A DNA stretch of 64,000 nt from contig NCSJ02000142.1 in the NCBI GenBank assembly GCA_002812745.2, positions 41,321-105,320 of the forward strand. Reading direction: 5' to 3'. This document shows, in pieces, positions 11,042 to 22,846 of this stretch (position 1 is its first letter; each line of letters starts with the position of its first letter). The notes below the pieces were generated by a model that was not told the origin of the DNA, did not search any database, and was given only the letters and a program-made list of their open reading frames with translations. Both the position numbers and the translations under genes were made by a program. This DNA comes from Scytalidium lignicola (Eukaryota; Ascomycota; Leotiomycetes).

Positions 11042-13346
11042 TTTGGGTAGATTGTGTTATTTAGTGGGGTCGCTTCCCACCAGAGGTGCTTGTAAATGAT
11101 GCCTGGGCGGTTCCCGTAACTTTACGCAGTTCTAAGCTATTTATAGTATATCGAACGATCACGATTTGCTCTCAAAAGATAGGAAGACGTGAGATTCAAG
11201 GATATGATTGATTTGGCAAGAAACTGGAAAATATGAGAATAATGTACGGTTGTGGCGGGCTATAAAAACATTTGCAGACTTGCACTTTCCGAGGGATGCT
11301 CGTCAAGGTGGTGGTCTGATCGGGCGGTGCTTGGTGGACAGCCGTCAGAGTCTTGGTGCTGAGCAAAACCACACGCCTAATCAATCGTACCACACCGCGG
11401 TCATTCGATATAGCTGAGCTCTCAAACTTATCGATTTCCTTGGGACTGCCGCAATGTCCCGCGCAGTCTTTGGGGGCTTTAATCGCGCAATAGTGGAGAA
11501 GCTATGAATTAAATGGACCAGCGCGTCGATTCCGTTGCATTCAACCGCATATGGTACGAAAGGCACTATTCTATTGTATGGTGCGTGATTGGCGAGCATT
11601 TATTTTGTAGCCAGAGTCTTCTTGGGCGATGGAAGATTCGGCAAATAGACATCTGATCTCCAGGGCCGGACCGCGTTACGTACAGTGGTCTCTTTGTGTG
11701 ATTGCATAAGAGGCGTTTCCCTCGGGCTCTGATCTTGGACATGAAACCAGGGGTCCTGAATCGAAAAGCGTTTCGATCTAGGATCTCTCATCTCGGTCCC
11801 TGGACGGTTGCATGTACTGTAAGAATTGTGGCGTTGATATTCCTGCATAGAGCCTGATCCCCACTGTGGAGAAAGCCTGTCGTGATCAAATTATACGGGA
11901 ACGCCTCGATTCTGTCCAATGATGCAGTCCGTTCTGTACCGCTGAAAACCTCGGTTGCATTACTGTACTGCCATGTTTACTTCCCCATCTCCCTATCTTG
12001 TACCTGCTGTATCAGGCTCGAGGTCACGCAATGCCAAAGACTTGAAACATGGCCTGTGGAATATTGGACAAGACAGTCACCACCGTTTAGAACATATTGT
12101 AGAATTCAACTTCAACCAAGTTATGCTCTTGTGCATCGAGATAAGCTTAGTGGTGTAAAAATATACGATATGGAGCGAAGAATGATCTCAACGGTGAGCG
12201 TCCATGCGGTCCGGCCCGCTCCCGTCCACACAGCTCCCTCCTTCATTTCCTTTATTGGTTCCGGTGATGGTTAACTGGAGGTAGAAACATTCCTTTACAA
12301 TTAAGAGTGCCAATGATTTTATCTGGCAAGAATACTATATCTGCATGATGTGTCGAAATGATAGCCTAGTTGCATGTCTTGCTTTTTAATGTGTTACGGT
12401 CCTAGGTATCTCTCAGCTATACAATGCCAGAGGTTAAAATTAACGGACGACCATGGAAACTTGGCGGTCTCTGAGAACCTGGGATCCTTAGTGGCACGAT
12501 GGAGGGAAGACGTGACGTCAATTGGAGGGTCGCTAGAATCTCTGTCATTGGCACTTCTTGAGCGCGAAGAGGATTCTCTTGAAGTGAGCAGTCTGCTCAA
12601 ACAGAAGGAGGAATGGAGCAAAAAAAACATAGACTGAGCGTCAATAGTGTATATCCTAAAAATATTGACTTAGGGATACACCGTGATCCCAAAATAATGC
12701 ACGGGTACATTGATGCTAATCTAACTGTGGTAAATAAAGATTTCTGTAGCTATCAAAGATAATAACCTGTCTTAGTCCCTACGACTGCATTGTGTTTTTC
12801 GTTCTCAAGAACTACTGGATCTAGAGGATTTAAGCCTTCCCTAGTGTTGGTGCCGAAGTCCGTATTATCTCCTCTTCTAGGGATCCACATTTCGGATAAG
12901 GTCACCTTTTCTCTTCGCGTTCAAAATCTAGTAAAAACGTGAATCTGTGATATACGCCAAATGGGTAGTTTAGATGAGCCTTATGCAGAGTTAGATCTCA
13001 CTCGGTTAGAAATACTTCTAAATAAGGAGATGAAGAATAGCAGAATGTGAGTAAACTTAAAGAGTGGTTGACCGATTAGTAGTAGGTGGGTATTAGAATA
13101 CGCGGGGGATTGGATGATTGCCAGTTTATCATTAGGATAGACTAAAATACGTAGTGTAGGAGATGAATTATTTTGTTCTGTGAAATTAAAACCCCGAATC
13201 TTTCAGGGCGATCCAGTTTTCAAAACCTTTATTAGCAAAGTTGAATCGATATTACAATAATAACTTGAGAGTAGCTTCAGAATGTTCTCCCATCTATTAG
13301 CTTTATTTGTTTAACTAATACCAAATCTCAGAAATCCCTACAACCA
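11042..13346. other. Intergenic region with unsupported open frames
   Basis: No gene is supported in these 2.3 kb. On the minus strand, 11848 to 11381 is a single frame of about 155 codons broken by one TAA at 11600, with no domain I recognise. On the plus strand, 12374-12637 is an 87-codon frame with a charged, helical-looking C-terminal half (LLEREEDSLEV). Both could be chance or gene remnants. Confidence 0.45.
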
Positions 13347-14894
13347 TTAGCAGCTGAATGGTTTTCCAACGGCTATAGAGGTGAATTAGCAGTGTTCGAT
13401 TAATATATCAACATATGGACTCTCACCTCCACTTTCATATGCATCTACGATCAATTTCACCGTGACGTAGGTGCCAGCCACACAGATAAAACCTCCACCA
13501 GCGATTGTCAAGACACTACATATCAACTGTACAGGTTGAGCTCTCCAGGCACGAATACCATTATGACTCAAATAATAGCTGTCATGGAGCCAAAAGATCC
13601 CAGCTACACCATACGTAAACCAACTCGCGAACAACGAAGCTGCAATTCCAATTAGATATGAGAAAATTGGGACTCCGACTGCAAGTACAAAGGCCGCAGC
13701 GTTCATAATGAGGATTAGTACGCCCCAAACTCCCCATCCTGTGACAGTATGGCTGTGCAGATGACGAGACTGCCTAAACAAACGCAAGAAAAGAAGTTTA
13801 GCAGCTGTATGAGCATACAAACTGCCTGCGATTAAGAAATTAGGAATGGCGATTGCATACGCCGCCTTCTGCCACTTAATTGATAAAGAAGAAAAACTCG
13901 GTGAGGCCACGGTTGAGCCTAAATACCAGAAATTGACCACGGCGAAGACGACATAAAGAGTGGTCGCGAATCCCTGCAACACATATGCTGCCTTCATTGC
14001 ATCTCTTGGGTCCTTCATCTCCGAGATCAGAATAAAGAACATGAAGTGTCCGGCATAAGCAAAAACGGGGTTGGTGATAGATACGAAAGCATTCACGAAG
14101 CTTGGGCTCGCAAATCGTGGGACAGACCGTGGAACAATAGGTGCTACACCCGCCCCAACCATGCCTACGATACCTGCTACAAGGATTGAGATCACCGAGA
14201 GAATGCACAACCATGAAAGCCTGTCAAGAGTACGCGGGAACGAGAAGAAGAGTGTCGGAATCGCGAAGATACCCGTATAAAGCATGAGGCAGAGCTTAGA
14301 GCTGGAGAGAGCGCTAAGTGCGATTTGACCTGCAAGCAGCTGTCCACCTGTGGCGAAGACGGCAAAGATGATTGTGCCTCCTGCGAGCACTTCACGACCA
14401 ACAGGTCCAAAGAGGATGTATCCTGCGTCACCCATATTATGCACGTCCGGGTGGTTGTGTTTGCTGACTTCGTAAATAAATCATTCTTCCCTTTATATAA
14501 TTGAAAGCATGGGTGAAATTGAACATACAATTGTACTAGAAGATATGCAGTATATGTTCCCCATATACCAAGGAAGATAATCAAGATGACATTGGGTACA
14601 AGCTGTACGAATTATCAGCTATGATCTTATTCATACGATAGTGATATCAAGGATACGTACACCAACGACCCCAGCACTGCTTGGTAGACTGAGCATGCCG
14701 TTAGATACAATCTCCGCAATCATAAGTACAGCAACCATCTGCCATGTCATAGTCTTGTACTTGATGTCGTGTCCGTCTTCTTCACCAAAAACATCATTTT
14801 TCTCTGTGATGGGCGGCGAGGCGCCAACCATGACACCTTCCTCACGATCATATGGGGAAATGTTTAGGTCATCGTAGTAATATCTTTTCTCCAT
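13347..14894 (-). CDS. Mtr-type amino acid transporter (AAAP family), 456 aa
   Basis: Four exons: 14661-14894, 14529-14602, 13427-14463 and 13347-13372. All three introns have consensus ends and the phases close to 457 codons including stop. The last intron (GTGAGA to CTATAG, with GCTAAT branch) replaces a read-through tail by the ending SGAVGKPFSC, which fits the family. After a hydrophilic N-terminus (about 55 residues, DLNISPYDREE) come about eleven hydrophobic segments. Motifs include MLSLPSSAG in the first segment, QFKHNHPDVHNMGDAG between early segments, and SITNPVFAYAGHFMFF in the middle. The family (Aa_trans) imports neutral or aromatic amino acids across the plasma membrane with protons. 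The gene lies upstream, in the same orientation, of the FAD monooxygenase, with 1.9 kb between. Confidence 0.88.
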
Positions 14895-16804
14895 GATAGT
14901 TGATATCGAATATATTGGTATAGAAATGGGAAAAAATCAGGAAGATGTTAACAACGTCAGGATTGCGGATGTCTCGACCAGAAAGTTTAAATTGATTGCC
15001 GGAGACACAAACCGGTCAATAATGCCGGAGAGGGGATTGAGATCTACACCACCCACCCTTATCGCGCATATCGCTCCATCTTAGCTACAATGTCAATGTC
15101 ATAGTTAAAGCGGAGTCGGGTGCCTTGATATGTCCAGTCTAGCCAAACAAGAAAAGTAGCATTGGCGGCTGCTTATCTATCAGGGGCATATTCCATCAGA
15201 CCCATTGATGCTTTATGTAATAGTCCTTTGTAAAACTACTGGCTCGACCTCTCAGGTGCTCTTATGTTGTCACTATGTCACTCATACGATAACATTACTA
15301 AGCACTCCAGTGGACATCCTTGACGATACATTTTGATATGTCCGTAGTAGCGATGTAGATAAGGTTGTACGGGGTGGGATTAAGTTATGTTATCCACTTA
15401 CTTGCCCGAAGGAGAAAGAGACGGCCAGGTCGAAAAAGCCAAAGGTGCAGCTACCGAAACTTTACAAAGTTTAAGTCGAATAACCATTGGCTCTACAGCT
15501 GTTGGCATCTCTGGCCGGCCCAAATAGAAATTAAAATGGCCTGTCATTTTACCAACACTCCTTTCACTTATAAGGCTTGATCAGAACCATATTTGATATA
15601 GGAGGAAGCTTATTGTGCTCGATTAAAGGCGCATAATTACATTGATGAATTAATTATTGTAATAACTCAAAAAGGTAAACACGAAGGTTAAGCTATCTGT
15701 AACGTGTAACATTTGGATTAATCAAAAGGAAAGGAGACTAAAAACCTAACGTTATAGTCGAGATTGAGATTGATTGTTTTACAGATGGCGTGATCTAAAT
15801 GGTATTTTAAGTCTCCGTTCATTTATCTGTCAAAGTATATATACTGTATTTTAAGCAGCACGTCGCCTGTTTAATTTTTCGGGTATTTTACATCCTGCTG
15901 AAATGCCGACTTGAATGGTGAAAGAACACTCTATATTGTAATTGTATCTGAAAATCTCTGACGGAGAAGAAGGTGGAAGATATGAGCAGCGTGAACATAT
16001 GATCATTTAGTAGTTGCTGTTTTAGGATATGCTACAATTTCTTCAATAGCGCTTTGGGCTAAAGCTGTCCTGGAACGACCTGCTGTTACGAAGATTTTAA
16101 GGTTTGCACTCACCATCATGCATAATATATGCCATAATATCATTAGATTCAAATTAGAGTTTTAAATAAGTCCATGCTCGGGGATACCAGCCTTACTAAT
16201 AACGATGACAAGTTGTTGCTGCGTGAATCTGCAGCGTATTATTCCCTCCATGGTTCTAACTAAGGCCTTGCTATCTTGGTCAGCTAGGTGGTGATATTGT
16301 GCTTTAAGAACCGACGATCGCGCAGATCGCATTTTTGGATGGCCATACCTCTTTGATATAGACAACACAGAAGGGAAGCTTAATTCCTTGAGATCGTAAG
16401 TTTCTGTGCGGGATAGCCCCATATACGTGGAATATACATGGAGTTTCACTACCCCAAGATAGGCTTTTGACTTTTGGGGTAAAATCCAAGGGGTGTGAGG
16501 GTTACTAAGTTGTATGTTTACTTTCTACTCTTCAGTGGATATGAAGAGGCACGCAGGTGTATAGTTCATTGTGCCGATCTTATGGACAGTATAGGCCCGT
16601 GGAAGTCATGGAGCCTTTCTCAATTTCTGCATATTATGGAGGATGAGAATGAGAGGTAAAATGAATTTTCCCTGGTGAGGATAATGACAACGGCAAAGCA
16701 GATGGCTGCGTTTAGTTGAGTTCGTGAACTGGGTTTTAATTGTAAAATATAATGTTTTAAGTGCAAAATCGATGATTTTCGTATCTAGATATCAAGCGGA
16801 TCAT
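14895..16804. other. Intergenic region
   Basis: This 1.9-kb stretch lies between the transporter start and the 3' end of the monooxygenase gene, both on the minus strand. I see no gene with supporting motifs. A 95-codon minus frame at 16162-16449 has no recognisable domain. Confidence 0.5.
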
Positions 16805-18295
16805 TTATAATAAAGACTTGGTATAATATTGCGTGAAATCATGTCTTATTTGTAACATCCCCTGAAGAATATTAGCTTTGCTCTCTCCCAAAGGCATAGA
16901 AATTCACCCGTCACTCGGTGATTAAAGGTGAAAGCACTCACACGTTGAAATTCTTTTGCAAATTCTTTATCTGTTGCGGCCTTCTGGACCACTTTGAAGA
17001 ACTCGTCATTCTCAGAGGCTTTATCCGGGTCTTGGTCCCAAAGGCGTTTGAAATTCGCCGTCGATATTGGATCGACAAAATTCTTATATCTCTCTCTTCG
17101 AATCTCGTCGTATTTATCAAGGATACTTTCATCTGCTTGACCTCGGTGAATTCCAGCCAGACATTCATACAGACCGCCAATATCTGCGATACCACCCGTG
17201 AGTCCAAGACCTCCGCTAACAGAGCTTGTTAGAGTTTACATTCTTGATCTTGGTCATATCCAGACTCACAATGGATTGCATAGATGTGCAGCATCCGCCG
17301 CCAGAAGAATTCTTCCCAAACGAAGCTTCGGTGCACAGCGTTGGTGCATCTTGTAGGGGCTAATATTTACTATCTTGTAGTCAGTTTGCTTGGGTTGTCC
17401 AGGAAGTAGTTGTTCAAATCGCATTGGTTGTCGCTCGATGTATTGCTCTCGTGTTAACCCAGGCTCGTCACCGTAAGTCACTCGCCATAATCCGTCTTTT
17501 GTTATCTTCGCTGCCATATACCAATCTGTGGGATGGACAGTGAAGTTCGCATCCCAGTATCCAAATTTTTCAAACGGATAATAGACCTGATACCGTAATA
17601 GTATTCTCAACTTAGCCTCCAATCAAGTTGAAATAGAAGAGACGTTGTCCACGGAGCCACTTACATTGGTTGCTACAATCTGCTTATCCCAAGACCACCC
17701 AGGAAATCCTTTGTCTCCAAAAAGAGAACGTCGCACTTGACTATTTGCCCCATCGCAACCCACGATATAGTCTGCTTCAAATGCCTCTTCGCCATTCGGT
17801 GTCTGGACTTGTACCCATCCCTTTTTGTCGTCTTGACCTACATTTGCCACTCGGTGCAGCATCTTTATCTCTGCCGTCGGCTGCTTTTCAAGATGCTTGA
17901 GGATAATCTTGATCATCTCTCCGAGGGGGAGACAGACCATTCGGTAATCATAATACTCAGCAGTACGGTCTTTGTGTTCCATCCCAGCAATAAAACTTCC
18001 ATCTTTTTTCCTCCACGCAACGCCACGAGGACAGAAACCGTCTACATGTATCTCATTTAGTACTCCAGCACGCTCAAGCTCAATTGCTGTTGGATGAGAG
18101 TAATGACAAGCACGGGGTTGATTATCCAGCTGGTCCGATGCCTCAAGTACTTGAACCGTCACGCCTTGTTTGGCTAACAAGAGGCCAAGAAGAAGTCCAC
18201 TGGGACCTGCTCCGACAATTATTACCTAACACGAAAGGGAGGATTGAATTAGTGATGCTCAGCTAGTCTAAATGAGAAATGGAAGATACCTTCAT
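16805..18295 (-). CDS. FAD-dependent aromatic monooxygenase (PheA/TfdB-like, FAD_binding_3), 404 aa
   Basis: Five exons: 18290-18295, 17665-18225, 17270-17586, 16942-17215 and 16805-16861. The first exon codes only Met-Lys and joins to VIIVGAGPSGLLLG, the Rossmann FAD motif at residues 3-16. The NAD(P)H/FAD signature IVGCDGANSQVRR lies near residue 155, and the second FAD motif GRILLAADAAHLCNPFGG near 283 spans a splice junction. The C-terminus MLQIRHDFTQYY is typical of fungal members. All phases agree over 405 codons. Such enzymes hydroxylate phenols or related aromatics with NAD(P)H and oxygen; the exact substrate cannot be inferred. No signal or membrane segment is seen, so it is probably cytosolic. 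The nearest gene is the amino acid transporter, but a functional link is only a guess. Confidence 0.88.
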
Positions 18296-18653
18296 TAGAT
18301 GTAATGAACAAGTAACTATTATTATCCAACTAGATACGATGAATATTTGTATTGACGATAGTTCGAATCGTTATTCAATATACCTTTGCATTACGGAGAG
18401 TTAATATAGAACCTACAAGTAGAATCACAACAAATTGCGATGGATGTGGTGGGGGATGTGGCTATTTAAGACTATCCACTACGTAGTAGTAAAGTAGTAA
18501 ATCGTTGCACTGCAGGTTGCCATCTTGTGGGGCCCCTATTTCATACTTCTGATATCTCCTATGAAATTCATACTATGCAATACGGAACTACCTCAAAATT
18601 CGTTATGCTTTTTTGTAGCACTTCAATATTGGATTCTCAACAGTACCCAGTAA
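18296..18653. other. Intergenic gap
   Basis: These 358 bases lie between the monooxygenase start (minus) and the P450 remnant (plus). They contain the monooxygenase promoter region and nothing else I can support. Confidence 0.5.
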
Positions 18654-18875
18654 TGGCATATCTTCTTCTCGTAGTTTTAGGTGTCTCTCTAGCTCTACTT
18701 TTAGTATGGAAGGCTCGATGAGATCGAACACTTGCTAGATTTCGCAAAATACCCAGGACCCAAAGGGATTCCACTTCTGGAAATACACTTCAACTATCCG
18801 AGCGTCCCCAACAAGAACCCAAGAGATGGGCCAGTGAATATGGCGAGATCTATGAAATCCACTGAAAATCCAGCT
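18654..18875 (+). pseudogene. Decayed N-terminal fragment of a microsomal cytochrome P450
   Basis: A start-like stretch MAYLLLVVLGVSLALLLVWK gives a membrane anchor and then hits TGA. In a shifted frame KYPGPKGIPLL follows, which is the proline-rich hinge of P450s. One more frame shift gives EPKRWASEYGEIYEI before another stop. Three pieces in the right order but different frames show a P450 N-terminus broken by small indels. I could not trace the catalytic half downstream; the next 650 bases have no I-helix or heme-loop motif. It is not the same gene as the intact P450s elsewhere in the window. Confidence 0.65.
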
Positions 18876-19542
18876 TGGCTGCAATATATGGTATTTGCTT
18901 AACAGTTCTCAAGCCCGGCAAAGAAATCATATAAACAGGCCTTGCATGCTTCCACAAGATAACCTGTGCTGGTTGCATCAGATGCACTGACTGGCAGCTC
19001 CGGAATGTGGCTCGGACGAAGTTATATTGCGGGGAAGTGGTTGATGCCAAAATGGTGCATCTTATCCGGTGCGGAGAAATAAACCTTTCCGGAGCTAAAA
19101 TGTGGAGGTCTCCATGTCCCAGATCAAAGCTGTAGGCCGAACTTGTTCCGCCAAGAGAAGAGTTGAAATAGTTCATCCTAATCTCTTCAAAAGCTTATGG
19201 AAAATTGATGAATCTTTTTGTAGCTTATATTAAACGTTACTGTTTTAGGGGTTGTCTCACGAGCAACACGCCTGTTGTTTTCTTTTACGCTACATTTTTA
19301 TAAAATCATATATACCCTCTCACTTTACTATGTCTCTTTGATATCTTTCAAACTCTTCTTATTCTATACCATAAAATCAATTATATAGGATTAATTACAA
19401 CCTACATCTTAGAGCGTATCAGAGCATAAAATGGACTTGTATAATATTAGCTTCTAGGCACCATTTCTGTGTCTCCCGAAACCGAATTAAGCCAAGTGCG
19501 GTATAATTAGTGGAAACTTGCTGTTATCACATAACATAAGCT
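18876..19542. other. Intergenic region
   Basis: No gene is supported here. A minus frame at 18850-19176 has 108 codons but overlaps the P450 remnant and shows no domain. The P450 remains may extend a little into the start of this region. Confidence 0.4.
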
Positions 19543-19909
19543 TCATGTAACGACCCTGTTCTGGTCGAGTGGTGAATATCGCAGCGTCTTATGGAGCTTG
19601 TATAAGGCCAATGTTTTCAACGAGTTGATCAGCCGGCAATCCCCCGAGACATATAGCGAGGCATGGGCTAGAAGACGCCGGAATACTTGCCTCGTTCAGA
19701 CTTTAGCTGGTTCACAAGTGTTGCCGTAATTAATTGTTACGTGGGGCTAACAGTGGAAATGAGAGGGAAGAGAAGTCGGATGCGAGCTGTGACGGTGGTT
19801 CCGGGCAATGTTCTTGTGTTCGAACAATTCGAACAACTTGTTCTTGGTCTGCCTGTAGTCCCCATCTTTTTTTGTCTTTTTTGCGCATGCGACCCCATCC
19901 CAATTCATA

Positions 19910-20022
19910 CTGTCATATCCTAAAGTGGCCTGTTTTTCGCGAATTCGAGCCCCGTGCACGCCTTTTTGCAGCGCGTACCATAGTAAATTAATGTAGAGGA
20001 CTAAATCAACGAATTGACTACC
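19910..20022 (+). repeat. Left terminal inverted repeat of the mariner-like element
   Basis: It reads inward CTGTCATATCC...GACTACC and matches the reverse complement of 22734-22846 with about four differences. Most of the differences are C/T or G/A, consistent with RIP or transition mutation. Confidence 0.92.
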
Positions 20023-20082
20023 ATACGACACGTTTCTACACTTGTTTTTCGTGCTATTTGCGTACGAAGTGCTTGAATCGAT

Positions 20083-21200
20083 ATGCCACCCAAAAAAGCT
20101 CGCCGTTCAGCACCTAAACCACGTGCCAAACGACGTACGAAGAAGGTTTTAGAGCCTCCAGAGCTTCCAGAGCCTCCTACACCTTGAACACGTCTGATTC
20201 TAAGGGTTACTCCTGCTCCATCGCCTTGTATAACTGTCAGACCTTCAGCAATTAGTTCTAGCTCTCCAGTAATTGGTTTTAGCTCTCCTATAACTGTTGA
20301 ACCGTTGAGAAACGTCTTCCTTTCTCCGCTCAATTCGACTGATATACTATCAAAACGACCTTATAATTTGGAATTTGGAATAAAGGTGTTTTTCGAGGGT
20401 TTGATGGTTTTATCTGAAAGGTCTCTTGAAGATATAAATGCAGATAATCACCTGAATTTCATTGATATTATAAAGTAAGCTAGAATAGGAGTAATTAAGA
20501 TTATGGAGCAAAAGAATATTCAGGGGCCTCTTCAAGGTGGAGACTGATTAAAGTGCTATTTTAGCAGTATTCTCAAGCTTACTGAGTATGATATAACGTT
20601 TAATATCAAGTAGGAAAAGCTTGAAACTTTCCTGAAGAATCAGCTTGTTAAAAAAGGGGATACTCTTTGAATTGAGGTTTGATATACTATTAACTCTAAT
20701 TTATACAACGAACTTGTACTTGTTTTAATTACAAAGTCAGCTTTACCAGAGAAACCATCTCTAAAATGAATTTTTCAAGCCTTAATTGAGAATGAATTTG
20801 AAAACAAAGTTATAACTCTTATAACCAAATAACCACAAAGCACAACCAAGATTCAGATTGAAGAATTGAATTAAATAATCAAAGATTAACTTATACATAG
20901 AATTGTACATACATTATTTAAGTGTTATCATTATAAGATTCCAGCTTGTGTTAATTGATTTAAAATCTGTTAGGATAAAATGATAAGTGATAAGAGAATC
21001 AAGTATACTCTGATTTCAATGGCAATAGCAAAAGTATAAGCAGATGAGATTAAAAAGAATAAATTAACGTTAGAGGCTTTATCTTTGAAAATAATTCATA
21101 TGATTAGAGAAAAGGAGAACTAATATCTTGTTCTACAGCAAAAGAAAGAGAAAGTAAAGTAATTAAAGTCTGGAAACATTCTATTAATACTATTATACAG
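20083..21200 (+). pseudogene. ORF2 of the mariner-like element, unknown protein, RIP-like stops
   Basis: The frame starts with ATG at 20083 and reads MPPKKARRSAPKPRAKRR, a strongly basic N-terminus that could bind DNA or act as a nuclear signal, then a proline-rich segment LEPPELPEPPTP. It then stays in one frame for about 360 codons with no indel, interrupted by about 15 stop codons (TAA, TAG, TGA). Between them there is coherent coding, for example KVFFEGLMVLSERSLEDIN and TLISMAIAKV. An uninterrupted phase over 1.1 kb with only transition-type stops shows a once functional gene. I do not recognise its family. It is not the transposase, which lies on the other strand. Confidence 0.7.
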
Positions 21201-21632
21201 TAGTAATATCATCTTTAATATAAGAACCTTAACCTCTTCAAATTAACTAACAAGTTAAGGTTAAACCAGCTTATCTAATAAAGAATTAATTTGTTTATTA
21301 AGCTTTATTTAACCTAATTGTAATAATGAAAGTTTAATTTTATTATTCACTGAATATATATATAAATATCTTCTTTTACATTAAAAAAGNTAACAAGATC
21401 AAATTAGTACTCAAAATTCTACTAGACCAAGATATCCCTCTTATTTTATTTAACCAACTTAATGATAATCAACTTAAATTACATAGTTTCTTATATAGAG
21501 TTGTTATAATTGTTTGAATGTATATACCAAGGTGGAAAAAGGAGTACAAGAATCATTTTGATTTATTAACCTCTATAATAATTCTTATAGATTTAAAGGT
21601 TTAATAGCTTTTATTATACATAGTAAAACCAA

Positions 21633-22638
21633 TTAGATTTCTGTATTTTCAATTATTTGATAACCTGAATAATGAAAATAACCATTTACATTCTTAACAG
21701 CTTTATGACTACCTCTCCTTCTTACTTCGTTGATTCTAATATAAAGTAAAGCCTTAAAATCAACCTTAATATTTTGATAGGAAGTGTAATACCAACAAAT
21801 CCACTTCTTTAAATTGCTAAAACTCTGTTTGATTAAGTTGAAAAATAAGCAATATAGAGGTAGAAACTTGAGCAAAACACCTTTAGTATTACAAAGTGAT
21901 TAAAGGTGTGCTTTTCTATGAATTGTATAGTTGTCCATTATTAAAACCAACCTCTTGTACAGCCAGGGGTTATATAATGGCAATATATCAGTTTTAATCC
22001 ATTACTTGAATATATCAGCTGTTACACTTTCTTTGACAGTGATTGCTATGATATAACCTTCTATTGTATATGCTAGTAAAATCAAGTACTTCTTCGATCG
22101 TTTCAATCACTTTTTNAACCTTTGCTAGTCTACTAATAAGTGCTTATCCATATTTCTAATGTCTTGTACGTTCAGTACTACTAGATTCATCTGCAAAAAC
22201 AAGTTGGTCAACTCTTCATTCTGCAGATTCAATATTCTAATTGTTGATAAGATGTTGATTTCGTTGAGCAATTATAATTTCGAGCTTTTTATAGCTAATA
22301 TCAAGCTTCTTTAGAAGCCTGGAAATCATCGATTGTGACAATTGTACGTTGAATTCGTCGTATACAAAATCTGTGATCTCATCTTGAAATATCTCATTAG
22401 ACATTGCTACCAATTTGATAACTGCTTCTTCGATTTCAGGGGTAACTATTGAAGGTCTGCCAGTGTGTTTCCCTATATCTAATCCAACGATTGTACAGAG
22501 TTGTATACCTTGAGCAATATATCGAACAGTTTCGTAGGAGACGTCAAAAGTAATAGCAATCGTATATTTGTCGTCGTCGGAGTTCAGGAGAGCGTTTTCG
22601 ATAGCTTCGACCATTTCCCTGCGAAGGTTTGGGGCCAT
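21633..22638 (-). pseudogene. Tc1/mariner-type transposase, decayed
   Basis: The N-terminal part (22237-22638, 133 codons, intact) begins MAPNLRREMVEAIENALL and has a helix-turn-helix region, KYTIAITFDVSYETVRYIA, then GRPSIVTPEIEEAV and a second helical domain ending SYKKLEI. After several stops the catalytic half can be followed: MDNYTIH-like residues around 21930 and LKFLPLYCLFFNLIKQSF at 21830-21875. The latter matches the family pattern with a final acidic residue near PPYSPDFNPIE, here altered. Loss of the proline and acidic residues together with the stops indicates inactivity. The start is about 95 bases inside the right terminal repeat. Confidence 0.8.
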
Positions 22639-22733
22639 TGGATAGATTATATAGATTATATGGGGTTAAAACGTTCGGTATATATCGGTCAATTCGATTA
22701 GTTCAAGAAACAAGCGATAAATCGATCGAATAA

Positions 22734-22846
22734 GGTAGTCAATTCGTTGATTTAGTCCTTTACATTAATTTACTATGGTACGCGTTGCAAAAAGGTGTGC
22801 ACGGGGCTCGAATTCGCGAAAAACAGGCCACTTTAGGATATGACAG
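22734..22846 (-). repeat. Right terminal inverted repeat of the mariner-like element
   Basis: It is the reverse complement of 19910-20022 apart from a few transitions, and it ends immediately before a TA dinucleotide at 22847-22848. Confidence 0.92.

Larger units (their letters stand above)
19910..22846. mobile_element. Tc1/mariner-type DNA transposon with two convergent ORFs, RIP-like decay
   Basis: Both ends carry the same sequence in opposite orientation, beginning CTGTCATATCCTAAAGTGGC, over about 113 bases with only a few differences. TA flanks both ends (19908-19909 and 22847-22848), as expected of Tc1/mariner target duplication. The BTB frame reads through when the element is removed, which confirms the ends. 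Inside, a transposase runs on the minus strand from the right end and a second long ORF runs on the plus strand from the left end, so the two converge. The interior is strongly AT-rich and both frames are kept but interrupted by stops that CAA, CAG, CGA or TGG would give after C-to-T or G-to-A change. Length is 2937 bases. Confidence 0.9.

Noticed and set aside
11381..11848. 155-codon minus-strand frame with one internal stop
   Set aside because: No domain, no splice signals and no codon pattern supports it; kept only as a note in the intergenic entry.
20001..20333. 110-codon minus-strand frame with glycine- and valine-rich sequence
   Set aside because: It lies antisense to the start of ORF2 of the mariner-like element and has no motif; the plus-strand frame is the one that stays in phase for 1.1 kb.
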